The position numbers and the translations under genes are program-made. Of a stretch of DNA of 64,000 nt, positions 1-9,569 are shown in pieces. Source of the DNA: Cupriavidus necator A5-1 (GTDB taxonomy: Bacteria; Pseudomonadota; Gammaproteobacteria; Burkholderiales; Burkholderiaceae); NCBI RefSeq assembly GCF_000744095.1, contig NZ_JQLI01000008.1, positions 372,001 through 436,000 on the forward strand, given 5' to 3'. The notes under the pieces were generated by a model that saw only the letters and a list, made by a program, of their open reading frames with translations, was not told the origin of the DNA and did no database searches. How positions within the stretch are numbered: position 1 is the first letter of the stretch; every line of letters begins with the position of its first letter.

Positions 1-307
1 AAGAGAGCTGGCGCCGCGCAATCAGCCGCGGCGGGCGTTCGGCGCTGTCGTCGTCGCTGTCTGGCTGCGAGCGCAGGAAGGCGTAGCCCTCGGCGTCATC
101 GAGCACGAGTTCCAGGCCCAGAACGGCGACATAGTCGCGCACCGTGGGCTGCAGGTTGAGCAAGGCATGCCACAGGCTGGCATCGGCGTCGCGGTAGAGC
201 ACGCCCTTGAGCAGCGGGACCACCAGCGTGGACAGGGCCAGGTCGGGCGGCGTGGCAGCACCGGGAGTGGGCCGTGCCACGTCATCGAAAATGTCGTCTT
301 GCACCAT
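1..307 (-). CDS. jetB: Wadjet protein JetB (DUF4194), N-terminal part, cut by window edge
   Basis: Reading leftward from the ATG at 307-305 gives 102 residues that run off the window. They begin MVQDDIFDDVARP and continue with a helical stretch (LVVPLLKGVLYRDADASLWHALL), then GLELVLDDAEGYAFLRSQ and LIARRQLS, which is the DUF4194 pattern. In Wadjet type I systems JetB is the MukE-like partner that binds the JetA kleisin and the JetC SMC-like ATPase. Only 2 bases separate it from the jetA stop, so the two are surely co-transcribed. jetC and jetD would be expected further left, outside the window. The family call rests on motif resemblance plus the jetA neighbour. Confidence 0.85.
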   Translation of the reverse strand, partial: MVQDDIFDDVARPTPGAATPPDLALSTLVVPLLKGVLYRDADASLWHALLNLQPTVRDYVAVLGLELVLDDAEGYAFLRSQPDSDDDSAERPPRLIARRQLS

Positions 308-309
308 GC

Positions 310-1788
310 TTATCTGACAAAAATCACGCGGGGTAACCGGGCCTGCCTCACCAGCGTGCCGGCATCGGCTGCCTGCACCGTCCAGGTAACGGAATCGGTG
401 GCGCTTTCATCCACAACGGTGCGGAAAGTATCGCCTGCGAGCTGCAGGTAGGCAACCAGTTCGGCGAGCCCGTGCTGCAGCGGCCGCAGGGCGCACAACT
501 CCTGCAGCGTGACTTGGGCCCGGCCTTGCAGGGCCTGCCGCACATGCGCGGCAAGTTCTGCTTTGTCGATCACAACCTGCGAGAACAGCGCGTTTGCGTC
601 GATGTCGCCTTCGCCGGTTGCGATGTCGGTTTCTGTAATGCGCGGCTTGACGGCGGGCGTGAACAGCGGCCGCTCCATCGGCAGTTCGATATCGGCGGCG
701 GTGTCGTTCACCGTCATCACGTTGCCCGTGGGCGGCTCGTCGCGCACGGCCAGCGCCCTGGCTTCGATGCCGCGCAGGATATCCATGATGCGGCGGTTCT
801 CCAGCCATGCCTTGTCGTCGAGAAAACGGCGCAGTTGCTGCGATAGCTGTGCCACGGTGCGCTGCGTATGCTCGCCGGCCTCCAGCCAGTCGTAGTGCAC
901 GCGGCGCAGGCGCGCGTCGGGATTGAGCTCCGAAACGGGCGTTAGCGCCAGCACATGTTCGAGCAACGCCGACAGCTCTTCCTGCCGCCGGCTGCTCATC
1001 AGGAAATCCCAGAACGCACGGAAGCTGCGGCCCTGGTCAGAGTCTGCGATGGCGTCGCGCTCGCCCATGATCTCTTCGAGCAATGCCCCCTTGGAGCCTT
1101 CCCACAGCGCTATCCGCTCACGCACGCGGCGGTCCAGCGTGCGGAAGTTGTCTTCGACTTCACGAAAATCTGTCAGTAGTTCGCGCGCCAATGCGACGAA
1201 CTGCTGAAAGCGGTCCTTCAGCGCGGTGTCGTCCAGCAGCGCCAGGTCGCCCGCGGCCACGCGCGCGATCTCGGCGTCGATCTCGTCGCGCCGCTGCTGC
1301 AGCTCGGCCACGCGCACGCGCGGGTCGGTCTGCGTGCCTTCGTGCATTTGCTTGAGGAGGTCGAACAGTGTGAGCAGGCGCGACTCCGTGCCGACGAAGC
1401 TGCGCTCTGCCAGCGTGCCGAGCCAGGCAATTGCCTTCTCGGTAGCCGGCGTCAGGTCGAACTGGGGTTCGTCCGATCCCTGGCGATAGAACTTGCGCAG
1501 CCAGCCTTTCTCGTTGGCGGCCCAATCGTTCAGGTAATCGAGTGCTGAGCGGGGGAAGGCGTCCTGGCCGAGCCGTTCACGCAAGGCGAAGAGCTCGTCT
1601 TCCAAGGCTTCGGCCAGGTCGGACTGACCCACTGAACGCTGGTTAGGCGCGACAAAGACACGATGGAGGAATGCGGCGACCAGGCTCGCATGATCGGATC
1701 GCAGCAAGCGCCAGGCAGGATGGCCCTGGCGCAGGCGCTCGAGGGTTTCGAAGTCGAGGTTCACTTGGAAATTGGCCGGCGTACGCAT
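310..1788 (-). CDS. jetA: Wadjet protein JetA (DUF3375)
   Basis: 492 residues, full length for DUF3375. The family hallmark ERLRQGHPAWRLLRSDHASL lies near residue 16, followed by FLHRVFV. A long charged helical middle (about 150-300) fits the MukF-like kleisin role: JetA bridges the SMC heads in the Wadjet complex, which with JetD cleaves closed circular DNA such as plasmids. The ATG at 1788 has no clear ribosome site; a GTG about 24 bases downstream is an alternative start. It is the first gene of a leftward operon with jetB, and its promoter must lie in the 110 bases before the broken chemotaxis gene. No lesion was seen. Confidence 0.88.
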   Translation of the reverse strand: MRTPANFQVNLDFETLERLRQGHPAWRLLRSDHASLVAAFLHRVFVAPNQRSVGQSDLAEALEDELFALRERLGQDAFPRSALDYLNDWAANEKGWLRKFYRQGSDEPQFDLTPATEKAIAWLGTLAERSFVGTESRLLTLFDLLKQMHEGTQTDPRVRVAELQQRRDEIDAEIARVAAGDLALLDDTALKDRFQQFVALARELLTDFREVEDNFRTLDRRVRERIALWEGSKGALLEEIMGERDAIADSDQGRSFRAFWDFLMSSRRQEELSALLEHVLALTPVSELNPDARLRRVHYDWLEAGEHTQRTVAQLSQQLRRFLDDKAWLENRRIMDILRGIEARALAVRDEPPTGNVMTVNDTAADIELPMERPLFTPAVKPRITETDIATGEGDIDANALFSQVVIDKAELAAHVRQALQGRAQVTLQELCALRPLQHGLAELVAYLQLAGDTFRTVVDESATDSVTWTVQAADAGTLVRQARLPRVIFVR

Positions 1789-1898
1789 GCTGCGCGGCGG
1801 GGCGCGATGGATGCAAGATTGTACGCCAGCGGGGGTTGCGGCAAGTGATGCGACGGACGCTTCTGTGGCTCTCCCCGCTGCTCAATAACCAACCCCTT

Positions 1899-3720
1899 CT
1901 ACCCCAACCTGAACTGTCCCAGCGCCCCCGCCAGACTTCCCGCCTGCGTCTGCAACGCCGCCGCCGCCGCAGTCGACTTGCTCCACCAGCGCCGCATTCT
2001 GCTGCACCATCTCATCGAGCTGGCTGACCGCTTTATTCGCCTCTTGAATACCACGCGTCTGTTCCATCGCCGCATGAGTGATCTCGGAAATAATTCCGGT
2101 CACCTTCGAGAGGTTGCTGACGATTTCATTCATGGTGTTCCCAGCCCGGCGAACCTGCCCGGAGCCGGAGGTGACACTGCCCACGGTGGTTTCAATCAGC
2201 GTCTTGATCTCCTTTGCCGCCTGCGCGCTGCGCTGGGCGAGCGCGCGCACTTCACCCGCCACCACCGCAAAGCCGCGGCCCTGGTCACCGGCCCGAGCGG
2301 CTTCGACCGCAGCGTTGAGCGCCAGGATGTTGGTCTGGAAGGCGATGCCTTCGATCACGCCGGTGATGTCGGAGACCTTGACCGAGGCGTTTTCGATCTG
2401 GCCCATGGTGGTGATGACTTCCCCGATCACCACGCCGCCATCCGCCGCCACGCGCGAGGCGGCAGTGACGGATTCGTTGGCGTGTTGCGCTGAGTTGGCG
2501 GACTGGCTGACGGTGGCGGTGATTTCTTCCATCGAGGCCGCGGTCTGCTCGCGGCTGGCGGCGGCGGATTCGGTGCGGCGCGACAGGTCGATATTGCCGG
2601 CGGCAAGCGCGCACGGATTCGCTGGCGTCGCGGATCTGGCGCATGATGGTGCAGAGCTTGTCGGCAAAGGTGTTGAAGGCGCGCGCGATCTGCGCGACCT
2701 CGTCGTTGCCGTCGGCGGGCAGGCGCTGGGTCAGGTCGCCGTCGCCGGAGCCGATCGCGTCCATGGCGTCGCGCACGGTGGACAGGCCACGCAGCGACAT
2801 GGTCGCCACGCCCCACACCACGATGGCGGCCACGCCCGCAATCAGCACCAGAGCAATTATTGAGGCGATCAGCACCGAGCGCATGCCGGCGGTGGCTTCG
2901 CCCTTGTCCAGCGCGACGATCACCATCCAGTCTGTGCCGGGGATCGCGCGGGCGCCGAGCAGCTTGGCGCTGCCGGCGACGTCGACTTCCATCGGGCTCT
3001 TCGCGTCGATCAGCGCGGCGAGCTTGTCGGTGCTGAGCGCCGGCACGAGTTCGGTGACGGGCTTGAGCGTGAGCTTGTCGTCGGTATGCGCGACGATCTC
3101 GCCGGACTTTGCCACCAGCATGCCGAAGCTCGCCGGCGTGGGATGGATCGCCTTGACGTTGGCCACGACTGTGTCCATCACCACATCGCCTCCCACCACG
3201 GCCTTGACGCCGCCATCGCGCACCACGGGCGTGGCAAATGTCACCACCAGCTTGCCGGTGCTTGCAGAGACATAGGGCGGCGTCACCACCGGCTGGCCGG
3301 CTGCGACGGCCTGCTTGTACCAGGGCCGGGCGGTCGGATCATAGCCGGGCGGGATGCCTTCCAGCTTGGAGAACTTCGCGGTCTTGTCGGCATAGCCGAC
3401 GTAGACGTTGGCGAAGCGGCCGGCGTCGGCAACCTGCTTCAGCGCAGCGTCGCGTTCGGGCTGCAGCACGGCGTCCTGCAGCGACTGGATCATCTGGCTG
3501 TGCGAGGCGACTCATTCGACGATGGCGCTGGTATGGCCGCTCTGCACCGCGGCCAGGCTGCTGTCGAGGTCCTCGTTGTAGCGGCTGGATACGAACTGGT
3601 TCAGTGCCGTGTTGATGGCAAGCGCGGCGATGACAATGGCCACGCTCAGGGCCACGATCCGCGCGCGAATGGTAGCGGGAGATCCTTCGTAAGGAATCGT
3701 TGGGGGCGTTTGTCGTCTTG
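1899..3720 (-). pseudogene. Methyl-accepting chemotaxis protein, broken
   Basis: The pieces assemble into one receptor of about 600 residues: an N-terminal membrane helix (RIVALSVAIVIAALAIN), a periplasmic Cache-like sensor (YDPTARPWYKQAV), a second helix near 2830-2880, a HAMP segment and the MCP signalling tip (about 2100-2400, with GIAFQTNILALNAAVEAARAG). Lesions: an in-frame TGA at 3514-3512, where relatives usually have Trp in a WVASHSQ motif; a frameshift near 2607-2613; and an extra A near 1978 that moves the last 30 codons out of frame. The true tail GALGQFRLG ends at TAG 1899. The start is unclear; a GTG at 3732 lies in another frame, so a further shift near 3665 is possible. Either a decayed gene or sequencing errors. 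Confidence 0.85.
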
Positions 3721-3736
3721 TGGGATTTCCACCCCG

Positions 3737-3764
3737 CTGTATACGGTCTGTAGTCTGTATACGG
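3737..3764. repeat. Direct repeat CTGTATACGG x2 in front of the chemotaxis gene
   Basis: The 10-mer CTGTATACGG occurs at 3737-3746 and 3755-3764, 18 bases apart. Each contains the palindrome GTATAC. The position, just upstream of the probable start of the broken receptor gene, fits a pair of operator half-sites. The regulator is unknown. Confidence 0.4.
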
Positions 3765-3892
3765 AGCGGAGCGGAGCGCGTGCGGCCGACTTGAGGCGGG
3801 TTGGCGAAATCCTGTCGATTGCCATCGAGTTGACGGCACAACGCAACAGGTTGGTGCGCGATCGTGCGCTTCCCGCTGCCTGAAGCGATCAC

Positions 3893-4237
3893 CCTCTAAA
3901 CCTGCTGTTCGTAATACGAACTGGTATTCCGAACATTTGCGCTTGCGGCATTGCGCGGCTGCGGTGCGCCGCAATGCGAACAGGATCGCATTGCGGCAAT
4001 GTGAAAATTCGCGGTCAGGTGAAAACGCGCTTCGAGGCTGGTGGCACTTGCAGCAGAACCGCTTGCGCATTGCATCGACAAGGCCGGGGTCACGCTCTAT
4101 GCAGTCGCAAAGGCTGGCTGATCTGTCATGCAGACATGCTGATGGCTTTTTAACAACGATTACAAAGACTTACAGCGGTTATGTGAGCTGCAACATATTC
4201 TCCGGTTACCCACAAACAACAAAGCGGAGAGACTACT
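3893..4237. other. Intergenic region before the DUF4382 gene
   Basis: 345 bases with no credible gene. It has a perfect 7-bp inverted repeat at 3907-3921 (listed separately), short GCATTGCG/CGCAATGC pieces around 3950-4000, and a T/A-rich stretch at 4148-4210 that probably holds the promoter of the DUF4382 gene. The ribosome site AAAGCGGAGAG lies just before 4238. Confidence 0.5.
3907..3921. promoter_or_regulatory. Palindrome GTTCGTA-A-TACGAAC, possible operator
   Basis: A perfect 7-bp inverted repeat around one central base, followed 7 bases later by TCCGAAC, a partial third arm. The shape (TTCG...CGAA) resembles IclR-family operators, but no IclR gene is in the window, so the cognate regulator is a guess. 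Confidence 0.35.
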
Positions 4238-5449
4238 GTGTCAGCCTATTCATTGACTTCTGCGCCGCTGCGCATCCTTGCGCTGAGCGGCGCCCTCGCG
4301 CTGGCGGCCTGTGGCGGCGGCGGCGGGGATGATTCCGGCGGTGGTGGCGGCCAGGGGACGTTGAAGGTCTCGATGACCGATGCACCGGCCTGCGGCTTCG
4401 ACCATGTCTTTGTCACCGTCAACCAGGTGCGCGTGCACAGCAGCGCCAGCGCTGAAGCCAACGCCAGCGGCTGGGTCAATATCGACGTGGTGCCCGCACG
4501 CAAGATCGACCTGCTGTCGCTGACCAACGGCGTCCTGACCACGCTGGGCCAGACTGCGCTGCCCGCCGGCGATTACCAGCAGGTGCGGCTCGTGCTCGAC
4601 GCCAACCGCGGGGGCGGTGCCGGCGCGCTGGCCAACTCCATAGTGCCGACCGGGGGCACCGAGCAGACGCTGGATACGCCGAGCGCGGTGCAGTCCGGCA
4701 TCAAGATCAACCGGCCGTTCACCGTGGCGCGAGGCACGCTGACCGACCTGGTGCTGGATTTCGATGCGTGCAAGTCGGTGGTCAAGCGCGGTAATGGCAC
4801 TTTTGGCCTGAAGCCGGTGGTGACGGCGATCCCGACGCTGGTCAGCGGTGCGGTGACCGGTGTGGTCGGTTCGGCCCCGGGCGCGCGCGTCTATGCCGAG
4901 CGCAACGGCGTGGTGGTGAAAGCGACGGTGGCGGACGCCAACGGCAACTTCACGCTGTCGCCGATCGAGCAGAGCAGCACCGCCGGTACGGTCGACGTGG
5001 TGGTGGTGCCGGGCGCGGCCAATGCCCGCGGCACTGGCATCGTGCGTAGCGTGCCGGTGGTGGCGGGCGGCAGCACCGCGATCTCGACCGCGGCCGCGCC
5101 GATGACGCTGCCGTCGTCGACGTACCGCCGGGTCTCGGGCACGGTCACGCCGGCTACGGCTGAAGCCACGCTGCGTGCGCTGCAGCTGGTCAGCGGCGGC
5201 AACTTCGAGATCGCGGCGACCGCTGCCGCGACCGATACCGGCGCCTATAGCCTGTTCGCGACCGAGCCAGCGTTGCCGGTGGCCGCGCCGGTGATCGGCA
5301 CCTACCAGGCCGCGCTGCCGATCCCGCTGTCGCCGGATGGCGCCGCCGCGGGCAAGTACAGCGTGCAGGCCACCAGCGCCAGCGGTGCGGTGGTGACGCA
5401 GCAGGTCGATGTGAATGTCGCCGACGTGATCCAGAACTTCTCGTTCTGA
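4238..5449 (+). CDS. DUF4382-domain lipoprotein
   Basis: 403 residues. It starts at GTG 4238 behind AAAGCGGAGAG. The signal peptide ends in a lipobox (LALAAC, Cys about residue 25), followed by a glycine/aspartate-rich linker, so it is a lipid-anchored envelope protein. Residues of about 40-180 match DUF4382 (LKVSMTDAPACGFDHVFVTVNQVRVH and the ARKIDLLSLTNG section). The rest looks like beta-sandwich repeats with carboxypeptidase-regulatory-like character (VADANGNFTLSPI). The biochemical role of the family is unknown. The gene stands alone and ends in a strong terminator. Confidence 0.85.
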   Translation: MSAYSLTSAPLRILALSGALALAACGGGGGDDSGGGGGQGTLKVSMTDAPACGFDHVFVTVNQVRVHSSASAEANASGWVNIDVVPARKIDLLSLTNGVLTTLGQTALPAGDYQQVRLVLDANRGGGAGALANSIVPTGGTEQTLDTPSAVQSGIKINRPFTVARGTLTDLVLDFDACKSVVKRGNGTFGLKPVVTAIPTLVSGAVTGVVGSAPGARVYAERNGVVVKATVADANGNFTLSPIEQSSTAGTVDVVVVPGAANARGTGIVRSVPVVAGGSTAISTAAAPMTLPSSTYRRVSGTVTPATAEATLRALQLVSGGNFEIAATAAATDTGAYSLFATEPALPVAAPVIGTYQAALPIPLSPDGAAAGKYSVQATSASGAVVTQQVDVNVADVIQNFSF

Positions 5450-5470
5450 GCGTTCTGACCTGACGCTGCA

Positions 5471-5508
5471 GCCGGAAGCGGGCGCGAGTCCGCTTCCGGC
5501 TTTGTTTT
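5471..5508 (+). terminator. Rho-independent terminator after the DUF4382 gene
   Basis: GCCGGAAGCGG and CCGCTTCCGGC form an 11-bp stem with an 8-base loop, followed by TTTGTTTT. Confidence 0.85.
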
Positions 5509-5590
5509 ATCTGGCGTCCCCCTCGGCCCCATTCACGTTTGCACGGATTTCCCGCTAGACTGCCAGTCTCGCGTCTCGGGAGATCGCGCC

Positions 5591-6496
5591 ATGGCAGCAC
5601 GCACCGCGGCAAAGTCCGCATCCCCGCCTGCAGCAAAGTCCGAGCCCACATCCAAGGCCAGGGCTCGCAAGCCGTCCGCGCGCGCTGACCTGGTGCGCGT
5701 CGGCATCGGCGGCTGGAATTTCGCGCCGTGGCGCGACAACTTCTACCCGGCCAAACTGCCGCAGTCGCGCGAGCTGGAATATGCCAGCCGCCACCTCAGC
5801 GCGATCGAGATCAACAGCACCTACCACGGCACGCAGAAGCGCACGTCGTTCGCCAAATGGCGCGATGAAACGCCGGACGATTTCGTGTTCGCGGTGAAGG
5901 CCTCGCGCTTTGCCACCAACCGGCGCGTGCTGGCCGAGTCGAGCGAATCGATCGAACGCTTTATCGACAGCGGCATTGCCGAGCTGGGCCGCAAGCTGGG
6001 TCCGGTGGTGTGGCAGTTCGCGCCGACCAAGCAGTTCGATGCGGAAGACTTCGAGGCCTTCCTGCAGTTGCTGCCCGCCTCCGCTGAAGGCGTGAAGCTG
6101 CGCCATGTGCTGGAAGTCCGGCACGAGAGCTTCATGTCGCCCGATTACCTGAAGCTCGCGCGCAAGTACAAGGCCGCCACGGTCTTTACCGATTCACCGA
6201 AGTTCCCGTCGATGGCAGACCTGACCGCTGACTTCGTCTACGCCCGCCTGATGGACAGCAACGAGAAGCTGAAGACCGGCTACGCCCCCAAGGCGCTCGA
6301 TGCGTGGGCGGAACGCACGCGGGCGTGGGCGAAGGGGGGGCAGCCGGACGACCTGCCGGCGGTGGAAGATCGCAAGCCCGCTGCGCGCAAGCGCGAGGTC
6401 TTTGTCTTCTTTATCAACGGCGCCAAGGAGCGCGCGCCGGCCGCGGCGCAGGCGCTGCTGGCACGGCTTGGCTGGACGCCGCCGGCCGATCGTTGA
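5591..6496 (+). CDS. DUF72 (YecE-like) protein
   Basis: 301 residues. ATG 5591 is preceded by GGGAG at 8 bases. After a basic Ala/Lys-rich leader of about 35 residues comes the TIM-barrel-like DUF72 domain: RVGIGGWNFAPWRDNFYP, LSAIEINSTYHGTQKRTSFAKW, and FVFAVKASRFATN. Conserved acidic and His residues suggest a metal- or nucleic-acid-related enzyme, but the function is not established. A probable -10 TAGACT lies near 5556. It is followed by dbpA, whose start is only 23 bases after this stop. Confidence 0.88.
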   Translation: MAARTAAKSASPPAAKSEPTSKARARKPSARADLVRVGIGGWNFAPWRDNFYPAKLPQSRELEYASRHLSAIEINSTYHGTQKRTSFAKWRDETPDDFVFAVKASRFATNRRVLAESSESIERFIDSGIAELGRKLGPVVWQFAPTKQFDAEDFEAFLQLLPASAEGVKLRHVLEVRHESFMSPDYLKLARKYKAATVFTDSPKFPSMADLTADFVYARLMDSNEKLKTGYAPKALDAWAERTRAWAKGGQPDDLPAVEDRKPAARKREVFVFFINGAKERAPAAAQALLARLGWTPPADR

Positions 6497-6507
6497 CTAC
6501 GGATCGC

Positions 6508-6513
6508 TATAAT
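6508..6513 (+). promoter_or_regulatory. Perfect -10 box TATAAT placed 6 bases before the dbpA ATG
   Basis: TATAAT at 6508-6513 would set the transcription start at about 6519-6520, the A of the dbpA ATG. No ribosome site lies between. A TTGACT at 6493-6498 is only 9 bases upstream, too close for a normal sigma-70 -35, and no good -35 sits at 17 bases. The arrangement predicts a leaderless mRNA. Confidence 0.5.
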
Positions 6514-6519
6514 CCGCGC

Positions 6520-7929
<1,410 letters not shown>

Positions 7930-7934
7930 GCCGC

Positions 7935-7960
7935 GGGCCCTGGTTGCGGGGCCCCTTTTC
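7935..7960 (+). terminator. Terminator after dbpA
   Basis: GGGCCC pairs with GGGCCC across a short loop and is followed by CTTTTCG, just past the dbpA stop. Confidence 0.7.
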
Positions 7961-7962
7961 GT

Positions 7963-8875
7963 TTAGCCCACTACCAACACATACCCCTCCTTCGGCGCCC
8001 CGCTTCCGGTTGCCAATCGCGCGATGCGCGCCTGCGCGGCTTCAAATCCCTGCTCTTCCACCAGCGCCAACCAGCCATTAGCGGGATCGCGCGCATGGTC
8101 GATAAACCTCCGCTGCGCGGCGTTGAAGCGTCGGTTGACCTCCTGCGGACCCCAGTCGGCATTGCGCTTGCGAATTTGCACCGGCGCGAAATAGAACTCA
8201 GGCTTGGGCCCCGGCAGGCGCAGGTCGCGCAGGAAGCTGGTGTTCTGCGCCGAGCCCGCAAAGCAGTCGTACACCAGGCTGTCACCGAAGTGCGCATGCA
8301 CGCGCGCGCGCAACGACTCATCGCCGGAAAAATCGACGTAGAGCGTCGGCACGTCGGCCGGCATGGACGACAGCTCGTCATAGGTGACGGTGCTTTGGTA
8401 GCACCCCAGGCCTTCGACAAAGCCGCGGTTGCGCGCCGAGGTCAGGCCCGCCAGCGTGATGCCGTCGAGGTTGCGCAGGCAGAAGGCGGTGCCGTATGCG
8501 GTCTTGCTCGACGCGCTCGACACCACCAGCCGTTGCGCGCCGAAGAAATGGTTGTCCTGCAGGAAGTCGGCCAGCATGAACGAAGTGATGAACAGCGGCC
8601 GGTACAGCATCTGGTAGTGCTCGAGTTCCGGCGCATAAGCGGCGTCGTTCTGCACGCGGGTGTACTGGTTGTAGGCCGAGGTCAGCTTTGCGCGGTGCTC
8701 GGCGGCATCGTAGAAGCCGCGCGCGGTGACGCGCTCGGGTTGCATGCGGATATGGCTGGCGATGGGGAAATAACCGTAGAAGCGCTCGCCGGCCGCGATG
8801 CCGTCGACGGCGGACGCGACCACATCGGCAAAGCCCCACACCGGCATGTGCCCCCATTCCGGCTGGCCGGTGGGG
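7963..8875 (-). pseudogene. DUF2855 protein, C-terminal part, separated by IS607 element
   Basis: Codons for TGQPEWGHMPVWGFADVVASAV run from the insertion junction and continue to a normal stop at 7963, about 300 residues of a family of about 360. Visible features: RFYGYFPIASH, LVVSSASSKTAYGTAF (dinucleotide-fold-like) and TLYVDFSGDESL. The missing N-terminal part is found in the same orientation beyond the mobile element at 11106-11307. An ATG at 8847 could still drive translation of the remnant, but it would lack the N-terminal domain. The function of DUF2855 is not known; the fold resembles MDR oxidoreductases. Confidence 0.85.
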
Positions 8876-8927
8876 CAAGTGAGCAGCCCCTTGTAAACTG
8901 CTTATAGGTGTGCAATTATGATCACCC

Positions 8928-9569
8928 ATGAGCATACTTGCTAAAGTTACGATGAAGGAGGCGTGCGCGATGCTGGGCATCCACCCTGGCACGCTTCGCC
9001 GATGGGAGTTCGACGGGAAGATCTCCGCCGATCGGACTCCGGGTGGTCATCGTCGCTATAATTTGACCGCTCTAATGGAGTTGGCCGGCAAGAAGGTCGA
9101 GGAAGCAGAGCGCGGGCGTACTACGCTCGCCTATGCGCGCGTTTCCAGCCACGACCAGAAGGCCGATCTGGAGCGTCAGTGCCAGGTGCTGGAGTCGTTC
9201 TGCGCTGCGAAGGGATGGCCCTTCGAACTCATCCGGGATCTCGGCTCCGGCATGAACTATGAGAAGAAGGGCCTCAAGCAACTGCTCAAACGTATCTGTG
9301 CCGGAGGCGTTGATCGGCTTGTCATCACACACAAGGACCGGCTCTTGCGATTTGGTGCAGAGCTCGTTTTTGCTCTGTGCGAGCAATTCGGAACGGAAGT
9401 CGTCATCATCAATGCCAAAGGCGATTCGACGTATGAGGAGGATCTTGCCTGCGACGTGCTTGAGATCATTAGCGTCTTTTCGGCGCGCCTCTATGGCAGC
9501 CGTTCCCACAAGAATCGTCACGCCATGAAAGCCCTGAAAGAGGCTGCAGATGCCATTCAAGAGGGCTGA
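8928..9569 (+). CDS. tnpA: IS607-family serine recombinase TnpA
   Basis: 213 residues. The N-terminal MerR-like helix-turn-helix (MKEACAMLGIHPGTLRRWEFDGKI, then RTPGGHRRYN) is followed by a small serine-resolvase catalytic domain: YARVSSHDQK with nucleophile Ser at about residue 73, then VITHKDRLLRFG and EEDLACDVLEIISVFSARLYG. This N-terminal DNA-binding plus catalytic order is diagnostic of IS607 transposases, which excise and integrate a circular form. It appears intact. Its stop lies 20 bases inside tnpB, so the two are translated together. Confidence 0.93.
   Translation: MSILAKVTMKEACAMLGIHPGTLRRWEFDGKISADRTPGGHRRYNLTALMELAGKKVEEAERGRTTLAYARVSSHDQKADLERQCQVLESFCAAKGWPFELIRDLGSGMNYEKKGLKQLLKRICAGGVDRLVITHKDRLLRFGAELVFALCEQFGTEVVIINAKGDSTYEEDLACDVLEIISVFSARLYGSRSHKNRHAMKALKEAADAIQEG

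Noticed and set aside
6493..6513. TTGACT plus TATAAT as a full sigma-70 promoter for dbpA
   Set aside because: The spacing is 9 bases instead of about 17, so TTGACT cannot be the -35 for this -10 box.
6304..6519. N-terminal extension of DbpA of 72 residues
   Set aside because: It overlaps the DUF72 coding sequence in another frame and is not helicase-like; the perfect -10 box lies before the internal ATG 6520.
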